A DNA stretch of 6,548 bases from Bacteroidales bacterium UBA1253 (lineage in GTDB: Bacteria; Bacteroidota; Bacteroidia; Bacteroidales; Paludibacteraceae): the NCBI GenBank assembly GCA_002308815.1, contig DBVX01000050.1, forward strand, positions 1 through 6,548. The letters run 5' to 3'. The notes under the pieces were generated by a model. It was not told the DNA's origin. It did not search any database and saw only the letters and a list, made by a program, of their open reading frames with translations. Position numbers and translations under genes: made by a program. Positions within the stretch are counted from its first letter, which is position 1. Every line of letters begins with the position of its first letter. Shown piece by piece: positions 1 through 6,484 of the stretch.

Positions 1-467
1 ATGTCCGCAACAACCGCGAGTACGATAACCTCTCCAAGGAGATCGAGTACCAACAACTGGACATCGAACTCTCGCAGAAGAAGATCCGCAACTATACCGC
101 CGACATGGAGCAACGCGTGGCTGAGAAACAGCAGACCATGCAGGCCATCGAGGACAAGAGCATCGATCTGAGCAATAAGAAGAGCGAGTTGGACACCATC
201 CTCTCTGAGACCAAGGCCGAAACCGAAGCCCTCATGATCCGCAGCGCCGAGTTGGAGAAGAATATCGACGATCGTCTGCTGAACGCCTTCAAGCGTATCC
301 GTCGCAATGCCCACAACGGTTTGGCCGTGGTAAAAGTAGAACGCGACAGTTGCGGCGGTTGCCACGCTAAGGTGCCCGCACAGCGTCAGTTGGATATCCG
401 CCTTCGCAAGAAAATCATCGTCTGCGAGTTCTGCGGACGCATTCTGGTGGATTCGGAGATTCAGTGA
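1..467 (+). CDS. Coiled-coil / C4-type zinc-ribbon protein, 5'-truncated by window edge
   Basis: This is the 3' end of a gene that is open to the left edge; the first whole codon is at base 3 and 154 residues are visible. The ATG at 105 is internal, because the frame upstream of it is open and continues the same Glu/Lys/Gln-rich helix (it begins VRNNREYDNLSKEIE). About the first 95 visible residues look like a long antiparallel coiled coil. The last 40 or so hold a zinc ribbon made of two CxxC knuckles, CGGC at visible residues 117-120 and CEFC at 141-144, separated by 20 residues. This is the architecture of the C4-type zinc-ribbon proteins (zf-RING_7 family), which are usually about 240-260 residues, so roughly 90-100 residues lie outside the window. 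In Bacteroidota these genes often follow a Nif3-like gene. A nucleic-acid-binding or translation-linked role is suggested for relatives but cannot be shown here. The stop codon overlaps the next start, so the two genes are probably co-transcribed. Confidence 0.9.
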   Translation, partial: VRNNREYDNLSKEIEYQQLDIELSQKKIRNYTADMEQRVAEKQQTMQAIEDKSIDLSNKKSELDTILSETKAETEALMIRSAELEKNIDDRLLNAFKRIRRNAHNGLAVVKVERDSCGGCHAKVPAQRQLDIRLRKKIIVCEFCGRILVDSEIQ

Positions 468-871
468 TGGGCGCGCTCGTCGCTTTCCTATCACTCGGAC
501 TCATAATCCTGATTTTGACCGAGTGGCGCGAAAGACACCGCAAGAGCGGAGATGACGTTCCCGAACCAGCGGCTGCTCCTGATTGCTGCGGTCAGCATCT
601 GGTTTGCGAGAAAGAGAGTCTGCGGCTACCTCTTGACAAGCCTGTCTATTACGATGACGAGGAACTGGATGCATACTCGGACATTGCGGCAGAGGATTTG
701 ACAGAGAGTCAGTCTGCTGCGATAGGAGAGGTGTTCCGCAGTCTTCGCGAGGAAGATGTGCCGGGCTGGCTCCGCAGTCTTCAGATGCGGCGCATCGCGC
801 TACCGCAGGAACTGCGCGAGGAGGCTCTGCTTATCGTTCGCGAGCGGCGTTCCGCAGCTGCCGGGCGATAA
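467..871 (+). CDS. Small membrane-anchored protein with CCGxHxxC motif (function unknown)
   Basis: A 134-residue protein. I chose the ATG at 467, which shares its A with the TGA of the zinc-ribbon gene (TGATG). A GTG at 464 would add only one residue. Residues 2-18 form one strongly hydrophobic helix followed by a basic stretch (WRERHRK), which predicts an N-terminal anchor with the rest in the cytoplasm. Residues 40-47 read CCGQHLVC, a possible metal or thiol site. An acidic segment follows (YYDDEELDAY, 61-70), then a helical C-terminus with GWLRSLQMR at 100-108. I recognise this as a small conserved Bacteroidales protein found after zinc-ribbon genes. Databases sometimes label it 'phospholipase', but nothing here supports a lipase: there is no GxSxG or HKD motif. 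The last 41 bp overlap the end of the convergent transporter gene. The gene identity is firm; the function is unknown. Confidence 0.82.
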   Translation: MGALVAFLSLGLIILILTEWRERHRKSGDDVPEPAAAPDCCGQHLVCEKESLRLPLDKPVYYDDEELDAYSDIAAEDLTESQSAAIGEVFRSLREEDVPGWLRSLQMRRIALPQELREEALLIVRERRSAAAGR

Positions 872-1853
872 AGAGGTTCTGGATAATCATATAGGCGGCG
901 GGACCGAGTGCCGCCAAGGGAAAAAGATACGTCTGCGCCATCCAGATGGCGAGGGTCGTATTTTTTTGTCCCATCGCCTGTCCCGCTGTCAGCCGCGATA
1001 TACCGCCCGGCGTAGTCGGCGCAGCTGCGGGATTGATGACCGCATCGCGGTAATCCGTACCATGGCTGGACGCGGGGAAACGGAATCCGATGACCCTGCC
1101 GATGCGGAACTGTACAACACATGCCGGAAACGCGCCCAGACAGATCAGCACTACCGACCAGCCGCTGTATGCGCCATGCACGAGTGTATGGACTATATCC
1201 CCCGTCAGGATGACAATAGTAGCCGTCCACAGGTAAAAAGGCAACCTCGCCCACTTGCGCGGGAAGTTGAAACGCTGGTCACTGCCCTTGTGCCGCTGCA
1301 CGATATCGTAACCAAGCCGCAACACCCACGCGAGAGCGAAAGGTCCGACAAGTATCCCGCCCACTTTCTTCAGTATGGTCCATGCCGCCACAGCGAAAGA
1401 GAATCCCGTGACAGGATGAATATACGGGAAGAGCAGCGGGACAACGGCCACGACCGCCAGATTGCTCAAGATGGTGTACATCGTCAGGTTCTGAATGCTG
1501 CCACCCAGTCTGCCCGCCACGATGGCGGCCGCGGTAGCAGTGGGCTGCAAGAAGCAGAGCATCAGGGCCTCCGCTACGGAACGGTCACGCAGCACAGGAA
1601 CAACGGGTTCCAAAGCCCGGAGGAGGAAATAAGAGCCTACCGCCAAAGCCGTCTGGACAAGCAGCACCAGCCCATGCCACTTGCGCAGACGCAGATCCAG
1701 AGGATTGACCTTGCAGAAAGTGAAGAAGAGCATCAGGAAAATCATCGCCGGCAGAGCGGGCGTGAGCAACCGGAAGAACGGGAAACCGACCGCCCCCGCC
1801 ACAACGGCGATGAAAAGGGCGTAGCGGCTGATGAATATGAGGAAACGCCGCAT
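831..1853 (-). CDS. Bile acid:sodium symporter (BASS) family transporter
   Basis: A 340-residue, very hydrophobic polytopic membrane protein with about nine or ten candidate membrane segments. The family is recognised from two regions. Residues 103-142 carry QPTATAAAIVAGRLGG followed by an LSNLAVVAVVPLLFP helix, matching the first core repeat with its broken helix. Residues 289-328 carry TAGQAMGQKNT, then AIWMA and the final helices, the conserved GQKNT/AIWMA region near the C-terminus. Known BASS members are sodium-coupled importers of organic anions such as bile acids or pantoate; the substrate here cannot be deduced. It is the last gene of the leftward operon, 10 bp after the sugar transferase stop, with no Shine-Dalgarno sequence, as is usual in the phylum. 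Residues about 259-287 form a polar, Ala/Pro-rich stretch between the RIGRVIG helix and the GQKNT segment that looks longer than in relatives I remember. The TAA stop lies inside the convergent small gene. Confidence 0.85.
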   Translation of the reverse strand: MRRFLIFISRYALFIAVVAGAVGFPFFRLLTPALPAMIFLMLFFTFCKVNPLDLRLRKWHGLVLLVQTALAVGSYFLLRALEPVVPVLRDRSVAEALMLCFLQPTATAAAIVAGRLGGSIQNLTMYTILSNLAVVAVVPLLFPYIHPVTGFSFAVAAWTILKKVGGILVGPFALAWVLRLGYDIVQRHKGSDQRFNFPRKWARLPFYLWTATIVILTGDIVHTLVHGAYSGWSVVLICLGAFPACVVQFRIGRVIGFRFPASSHGTDYRDAVINPAAAPTTPGGISRLTAGQAMGQKNTTLAIWMAQTYLFPLAALGPAAYMIIQNLFIARQLRNAARER

Positions 1854-1863
1854 ATCGTTGTGG

Positions 1864-3366
1864 TCAGGCGCTATGCATCCGCTTGAAGAGGATGGAATGG
1901 AGGGTCAGGAAGAAGTATTTCGCGTCGGTCAGGAAAGGATGGCGGAAATACTCGTCGAGGTACTTGTTCTCGGAAGCATACAGTTCGTCAAATGTCTTGG
2001 GGTGGTCGATGTAGAACGGGGGTATAAGTCCGGGTTTGGTCTGTGTGCGTTTGCGCTGCAGGTCTTCAGGATAGGTGTTGAACATCGTGCGCGAGAGGGG
2101 GCGTATGCCGACGAGTTTGACATCGCCCCTGAGCCAGTTGATGAGCATCGGCAGTTCGTCCAGCCAGTACCGGCGCATCCATCGCCCCCACGTGGTGATA
2201 CGCCAGTCGTCATCGGACTTGTCGGCGATGTTCATACCGCCGCGCTTGTCAAAGACATACTTCTGGATATACTCCGAATAGGGATGCATGGTGCGGAACT
2301 TGTAGAAATATACAATCTTTTCGTCCTTGCAGACGCGAGGCAATTTGATGAGCGGTCCGTAAACCTTGATTTGCTGCTGGTCGTATGGCTGGGAATGACG
2401 GCGCGCGAAAATGTATTCTATATGTTCGGACGGGATGATTTTCTCCACCTCGAACCCGCAGTAATACAGCCGCCCGAGCACCTCTGTCTTGGAGAGGACG
2501 CGTTTCTTGCCTTTGGTCACATCGTAATAAAGGCGGCTGACCAGCAGCAGACGAGGCAGAAGCCGTTTCCATACGAACCACGCGGTGTAAACGATATGGT
2601 TGATTCCCTTCGGCCAAGCGTTGAGTATCTTACGCTTGATATACTCCTGCGGGCGGTAGCAGCAGACGTACCTGCCGTTGTCGGGCAGTTTCTTGTTGAT
2701 GATGCAGAACCGGCGGTTGATGCCTCTCACCTCGTTCAGAAGTATGAGGTCAACAAGCGTGTCGTATTGGTAGTCGGGTATTTCGAGGAAGGAGTACAGG
2801 TCGCGGTTGGCGACAACCTTGGTGCGTTTGTTGTTCAGACGGGCTTCCCCGACCAGCATCCGGTATTCATTTTCAGTGGTCAGAGAAAGGACTGTCTCAT
2901 GAACTGTGCGCTGCGATTTCCAGTTTCTGGGTTCGTCCGGACGTACCACAACGGCGTTCTCGCGCTTCTCAATCTCCATCACCGGGACGGTCATGTTGAG
3001 CGCGAACTTCCAGTAGTGAGCCGCCAGTTGGATGACTGCGTCCGCTATCGCCACCACACCCGCCATCCAAAGCGCGACTGTTTCGGAGAATTCCCACGGC
3101 AGAAGGGGCAGCACAAAGTGAAGGATGAGCATTAACCCTCCCGCCGTCAGAAACAGCGACAGCAACTCCTGCCAATACCACGCCTCCTTGTAGGAACTGC
3201 TGTACTTGCGGAAGAGCAGTCCGAGCATAATCCATACGGTGGCCATCGCTCCGAAGAGCAATGCGTACGTCATCACCTCCTCTTTCTGTGCCATCACGCG
3301 GAAGAGGGTATAGAGTGTTCCGCAGAGAAGCCAGAGGATGATGTCATTCAATATCCTTTTGCCCAT
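1864..3366 (-). CDS. Membrane-bound polyprenyl-phosphate sugar-1-phosphate transferase (bacterial sugar transferase family)
   Basis: The chosen start, ATG at 3366, gives 500 residues. An ATG at 3444 would add 26 polar residues buried in the upstream gene, whereas MGKRILNDIILWLL begins right at the first membrane helix. Four N-terminal membrane segments lie at about 5-24, 31-51, 67-89 and 97-117. A soluble middle region follows, then a hydrophobic/basic helix near 257-279 and an LSKTEVLGRLYYCGFEVE block at 291-308. The C-terminal catalytic domain has YKFRTM at 355-360, LDELPML at 402-408 (Asp403-Glu404 match the catalytic dyad of PglC/WbaP-type enzymes), VGIRPL at 419-424 and KPGL at 444-447. 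The family moves a sugar-1-phosphate from an NDP-sugar to undecaprenyl phosphate at the inner membrane, the first step of capsule, O-antigen or exopolysaccharide assembly. This is the Bacteroidota form, with the membrane-side helix separated from the catalytic core. It overlaps the upstream gene by 19 bp, so translation is probably coupled. The sugar substrate is unknown. Confidence 0.9.
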   Translation of the reverse strand: MGKRILNDIILWLLCGTLYTLFRVMAQKEEVMTYALLFGAMATVWIMLGLLFRKYSSSYKEAWYWQELLSLFLTAGGLMLILHFVLPLLPWEFSETVALWMAGVVAIADAVIQLAAHYWKFALNMTVPVMEIEKRENAVVVRPDEPRNWKSQRTVHETVLSLTTENEYRMLVGEARLNNKRTKVVANRDLYSFLEIPDYQYDTLVDLILLNEVRGINRRFCIINKKLPDNGRYVCCYRPQEYIKRKILNAWPKGINHIVYTAWFVWKRLLPRLLLVSRLYYDVTKGKKRVLSKTEVLGRLYYCGFEVEKIIPSEHIEYIFARRHSQPYDQQQIKVYGPLIKLPRVCKDEKIVYFYKFRTMHPYSEYIQKYVFDKRGGMNIADKSDDDWRITTWGRWMRRYWLDELPMLINWLRGDVKLVGIRPLSRTMFNTYPEDLQRKRTQTKPGLIPPFYIDHPKTFDELYASENKYLDEYFRHPFLTDAKYFFLTLHSILFKRMHSA

Positions 3367-4169
3367 AACAATATGCGCTTCACGTTGTTTTTTACCGTTT
3401 GCAGGATGTATTCGCGCATCCACAACCGCGTGTTGTCGATCCATCGCTGAGGGTGTGTGGTAATCATGACGGCATCGCCGATTCTGCTTTCAAACGAGCC
3501 GTCCGAAAGGCTCCGGATTAAATCGTCCGTCGTGTGGAACGCGCGTCCTTCCTGTATCCACTGTTCCTGTTGCTTTACCTTGTCGCGGACGGAAACGCGG
3601 TATCCGTCCCACCGTCTGCCGGTGTCTGTGAGGTAGAAAACCTTGTTGAAATCAATATCGAAATAGGGTTCTCCGATGATGCCGTAATCGCGGTAGTTTT
3701 TTGTTTTCCACAGGTCGCGTCCGTCGTACCGGCTGGCAGGCGCGCCGTGCATACAGATGGTTCGCACGGGATAGAACTGCCGGAAATAAGCAAGCCACTG
3801 CTCGAAATGGGCCAGTGCCTTCGGCACATCTCCGTCCGCTATAGACATATCCTCATAGTGGTATCCTATCTCGTGCCCCATATCCGCAATAGCATGGATG
3901 ATGTCGGGTTGGTTGGACTGGGGTATGACGCGGAAATAGTACGATGCGCGGATGCCGAGTACGTGTTCCACCTGCGCCGTTCGGAGGCTGTTGCCCGCCC
4001 GAAGATCCACATCGTGGCGGAGCATGACATACCTTCCTGCGGGCATCGGTTTCTCCGGATGCTCCTGCGCGTACTTGCAGACATCGCCGAACGGAATAAA
4101 ATCGTACCCTGTACGTTGCAAAGCAAGCAGCAGGTCACGGTACTTGGATATGGTGAAATCCCTGCTCAT
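3348..4169 (-). CDS. Polysaccharide deacetylase-like protein (WbmS-type, NodB fold)
   Basis: The start is placed at ATG 4169, giving 273 residues, because it forms an ATGA overlap with the upstream stop; an ATG at 4187 would add six residues (MGGTIG). There is no signal peptide, so it is probably cytoplasmic. RHDVD at 51-55 resembles the metal-binding Asp/His motif 1 of family-4 carbohydrate esterases. GHEIGYHYED at 98-107 takes the place of motif 2, but with a different histidine spacing from the classical HxxxH. CMHGAP at 139-144 and TTHPQRW at 247-253 supply further histidines. These features fit the WbmS-like branch found in O-antigen and surface-polysaccharide loci better than true chitin or peptidoglycan deacetylases. 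A role in sugar or glycan modification is inferred from the fold and the sugar-activating neighbours. The catalytic reaction is unproven, and a hydrolase acting on another amide is possible. It lies third in the operon. Confidence 0.75.
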   Translation of the reverse strand: MSRDFTISKYRDLLLALQRTGYDFIPFGDVCKYAQEHPEKPMPAGRYVMLRHDVDLRAGNSLRTAQVEHVLGIRASYYFRVIPQSNQPDIIHAIADMGHEIGYHYEDMSIADGDVPKALAHFEQWLAYFRQFYPVRTICMHGAPASRYDGRDLWKTKNYRDYGIIGEPYFDIDFNKVFYLTDTGRRWDGYRVSVRDKVKQQEQWIQEGRAFHTTDDLIRSLSDGSFESRIGDAVMITTHPQRWIDNTRLWMREYILQTVKNNVKRILLWAKGY

Positions 4170-4906
4170 ACCAATTGTTCCGCCCACCGTTCCACCTCGG
4201 GCAGCTGCTCAATCTTCCCCACGTCCATCATCCGGTAGTCTCTTGGCATATACGCCCGTATACCGCCGCCGCTTGCCACGATATGCATATACAGATCAAT
4301 GAGTGAGAATTTTTCTTCCCTCATCCGGTCCATATACGGAATAATATCAGGAGAGACAATCTGCATACCCGAAAAAGCCAGAAGCTCCGTACCGTCCAGA
4401 TTGGCTTCTGCCGGTCGTATCTCTCCTGTGTCCGTATTGGTCCACCCTTTCAGATGCATCGTTTCGTCAAAGGCGAGATACCGCCGGGTCTTGCGACGGC
4501 TGACCACCAAAAAGGCTAACGGCTTGCCACTGCGGCTGTAGGCGGCTGTGAAACGGCTGATTATGTCTGTGGAAAGGATGTCGGCGTTGAGAGCCAGTGT
4601 ATGTTCTTCAGAGGGGTATTGTTTGAGTGCTTTCCGCAGACCTCCCCCTGTATCCAAGAGGCGGTCCGTTTCATCGGATATACGGATGTCACAGCCGAAA
4701 TATCCGTTCTCTTCAAGATACCGGATTATCTGTTCCGCCTTGTGGTGGACGTTAACAATAATACGGTTGATGCCCGCATTCCTGAGTCTTTCGATTTGCC
4801 ATAGCAGCAGAGGTTTACCCTTTATCGGAACGAGGGCTTTGGGCATACTGTCGGTAAGGGGTCGCAACCGTGTGCCCATTCCTGCTGCAAAAATCATTGC
4901 CCTCAT
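4166..4906 (-). CDS. MurU-like sugar-1-phosphate nucleotidyltransferase
   Basis: A 246-residue, single-domain cytoplasmic nucleotidyltransferase. The N-terminus carries the family signature FAAGMGTRLRPLT, followed by PKALVPIKGKPL (together residues 6-33), which binds the nucleotide triphosphate. LLDTGGGLRKAL (83-94), LNADIL (106-111, with the metal-binding Asp), FSGMQIVSP (178-186) and MMDVGKIEQL (226-235) follow in the usual order. The length fits MurU, the N-acetylmuramic acid-1-phosphate uridylyltransferase of Pseudomonas peptidoglycan recycling, and the short mannose-1-phosphate guanylyltransferase-like enzymes. It lacks the extra C-terminal domains of GlmU or GlgC. Its start codon overlaps the stop of an AmgK-like kinase (ATGA, 4903-4906), reproducing the kinase/nucleotidyltransferase pairing of AmgK-MurU. 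I therefore infer a UDP-amino-sugar product, but the sugar and the nucleotide cannot be read from sequence alone. LicC-type or GDP-mannose-type chemistry remains possible. Confidence 0.85.
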   Translation of the reverse strand: MRAMIFAAGMGTRLRPLTDSMPKALVPIKGKPLLLWQIERLRNAGINRIIVNVHHKAEQIIRYLEENGYFGCDIRISDETDRLLDTGGGLRKALKQYPSEEHTLALNADILSTDIISRFTAAYSRSGKPLAFLVVSRRKTRRYLAFDETMHLKGWTNTDTGEIRPAEANLDGTELLAFSGMQIVSPDIIPYMDRMREEKFSLIDLYMHIVASGGGIRAYMPRDYRMMDVGKIEQLPEVERWAEQLV

Positions 4907-6393
4907 AGTTCTCGTTGCTTGTTTAGTTCACGGTGGATGAGTTGCACTGTCACGCCGAAAGTGTTGTGTATATGCTCTGCCATCTTCTCCGCCGCATAGA
5001 CCGACCGGTGCTGCCCTCCGGTACAGCCGAAACTGACCATCAGGTGCTGGAAACCGCGCTCCATATATCGTTTGACGCTTGCGTCCGCAAGCTGGTAAGC
5101 CGACCGCAGGAAAGCGAGAATCTCCCCGTCATCCTCCAGAAAGCGGATTACGGGTTCGTCCTGACCCGTATAAGCGTTGTACCGCTCGTACTTGCCGGGG
5201 TTGTTGACCGCGCGGCAGTCGAAGACAAAACCTCCGCCGTTGCCGCTGTCATCCGCCGGTATGCCTTTCTTGTAGGAGAAACTGTACACACGGACTACCA
5301 GCGGCTTGCGGATGGCGACCTCCTTGAACTGCTTGAGTTCGGTCATCCGCTGCAGCAATTCTTTAAGATAGGAATAATCGTTCTGAACCTCGCCGTTGTC
5401 AGGGGCGGTTTCCAGCCACCTGCGCAGGTTGTCAATGGCGAAGGGAATGGACTGGAGAAAATGGGGTTTCTTCTCAAAATACCCCCGGAAACCGTATGCG
5501 CCCAGCACCTGCACGGTGCGGAAAAGTACGAAATGGCGCAGCGTGGCGAGGAAAGAGGTCTTGTCAACGGGAACAAACTGCCGGAGTTCATCCAAATATT
5601 CACCGATCAGTTCCTGTCTCAAATCATCATTGAAGTTGGCCTTCGCCTGCCACAGGAACGAGGCGACATCGTAATAGACAGGCCCTTCTCTTCCTCCTTG
5701 GAAATCAATGAAGTAAGGTTCATTGTCCACAACCATCACGTTCCGGCTCTGGAAATCGCGGTACATGAAAGCCCACAACGGATTCGTCTGTTGTCCCGCC
5801 GCATGTTCACCCAGAAGAATGTCGGCGAGTTTCTCAAAATCGTTCTCCAATCGGTCCTCCTGAAACTCTATTTCTGTCGCCTTGAGGAAACAGTATTTGA
5901 AGTAATTGAGATCCCAGAGAATGCTTCTGCGGTTGAAGCGTGGCTGAGGATAACACTGCGTATAGTCCATCCCCTGCGCACCCGTGATTTGGAATCGTGC
6001 GAGCGCGCGGATGGCTTTCCGCAGCATCTGTTTCTCACGTTCTCCGAAGACACCGGTCTTGCGCCCCTCGGCTATGAAGTCGAAAAGGAGAGTCTGCCCG
6101 AGATCCTGCTGCACATAGTACATCTCATCATCGGATTGGGCGAGTACACGGGGAACATTCAGTCCTAGATCCGCGAAATGGCGAACCATATACAGGAACG
6201 CATGATTCTCCTCATACGAGGTTCCCTGCACCCCGATGAGACCGCCGTTAGTATGAAGGGAAGGGTCAGCGGGAAGGATGCGGAAATAGTGGCGGTTGCT
6301 TCCCGATTGCGTCAGAGGCGTGATGTCGCCGGCATCCGAACCGGTCGCTTCGCGGTACAGCCGGGACAGGATTTTCTGTGTCTGCTCGTTCAT
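4903..6393 (-). CDS. Fusion of AmgK-like sugar kinase (APH fold) with RapZ C-terminal domain
   Basis: The start at ATG 6393 gives 496 residues. The frame stays open to an ATG at 6483, but that lies upstream of the predicted transcription start; ATG 6423 (+10 residues) is a possible alternative. The N-terminal half (about 1-330) is an aminoglycoside-phosphotransferase-fold kinase: SGSNRHYFRI (30-39), NVPRVLA (79-85), QDLG (96-99), the catalytic loop YRDFQSRN (211-218; AmgK has HRD, here Tyr replaces His), and IDFQGG, then GPVYYDVASFL (229-247). These match AmgK, the anomeric kinase for N-acetylmuramic acid and N-acetylglucosamine. The C-terminal part (about 365-490) is a RapZ C-terminal domain: SFSYKKG (371-377), FDCRAVNNP (391-399), TGQDEPV (409-415), FGCTGGQHRSV (455-465). 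In E. coli RapZ this domain binds glucosamine-6-phosphate and GlmZ RNA. The RapZ P-loop domain is absent. It is the first gene of the operon, directly after a clear promoter. Kinase identity is strong; the substrate and the sensing role are inferred. Confidence 0.88.
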   Translation of the reverse strand: MNEQTQKILSRLYREATGSDAGDITPLTQSGSNRHYFRILPADPSLHTNGGLIGVQGTSYEENHAFLYMVRHFADLGLNVPRVLAQSDDEMYYVQQDLGQTLLFDFIAEGRKTGVFGEREKQMLRKAIRALARFQITGAQGMDYTQCYPQPRFNRRSILWDLNYFKYCFLKATEIEFQEDRLENDFEKLADILLGEHAAGQQTNPLWAFMYRDFQSRNVMVVDNEPYFIDFQGGREGPVYYDVASFLWQAKANFNDDLRQELIGEYLDELRQFVPVDKTSFLATLRHFVLFRTVQVLGAYGFRGYFEKKPHFLQSIPFAIDNLRRWLETAPDNGEVQNDYSYLKELLQRMTELKQFKEVAIRKPLVVRVYSFSYKKGIPADDSGNGGGFVFDCRAVNNPGKYERYNAYTGQDEPVIRFLEDDGEILAFLRSAYQLADASVKRYMERGFQHLMVSFGCTGGQHRSVYAAEKMAEHIHNTFGVTVQLIHRELNKQREL

Positions 6394-6451
6394 TGTGCCA
6401 TCAGAACCGATGTCGCATGTCATGCGGTTCCATAGATTAGATAAAAACGCA

Positions 6452-6484
6452 CAAAGATAAAGGAAAATCCTCCGTTTTAACAAA
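6452..6484 (-). promoter_or_regulatory. Bacteroidota-type promoter for the leftward operon
   Basis: Read on the minus strand there is TTTG (plus-strand bases 6481-6484), a 21-nt spacer, and then TATCTTTG (plus-strand 6452-6459). This matches the Bacteroides sigma-ABfr consensus TTTG / TAnnTTTG. Transcription should begin near 6445-6449. The leader would then be about 55 nt for the start at 6393 or about 25 nt for the start at 6423, and the ATG at 6483 would be excluded. No Shine-Dalgarno sequence is evident ahead of 6393. Confidence 0.75.

Noticed and set aside
735..782. Direct repeat TCCGCAGTCTTC at 735-746 and 771-782
   Set aside because: Both copies encode an RSL tripeptide in the same frame of the small protein; a 12-bp repeat in coding sequence is most simply chance or protein-level similarity.
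756..1886. Open frame of 376 codons on the plus strand
   Set aside because: It is antisense to the BASS transporter and is Arg/Gln/His-rich and featureless, as expected for the complement of a hydrophobic membrane protein gene.
1831..3135. Open frame of 434 codons on the plus strand
   Set aside because: It lies wholly antisense to the sugar transferase, which has clear family motifs. The predicted protein shows no recognisable domain and has the skewed composition of a GC-driven shadow frame.
3534..4238. Open frame of 234 codons on the plus strand
   Set aside because: It is a shadow of the deacetylase-like gene, with no motif or plausible start context.
4933..6168. Open frame of 411 codons on the plus strand
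   Set aside because: It is antisense to the kinase-RapZ fusion gene, whose motifs are unmistakable. No domain was recognised in the antisense product.
6394..6483. N-terminal extension of the kinase gene to ATG 6483 (hydrophobic MLKRRIFLYLCAFL start)
   Set aside because: It looks like a signal peptide, but the predicted promoter -7 box at 6452-6459 lies inside it and the kinase is expected to be cytoplasmic.
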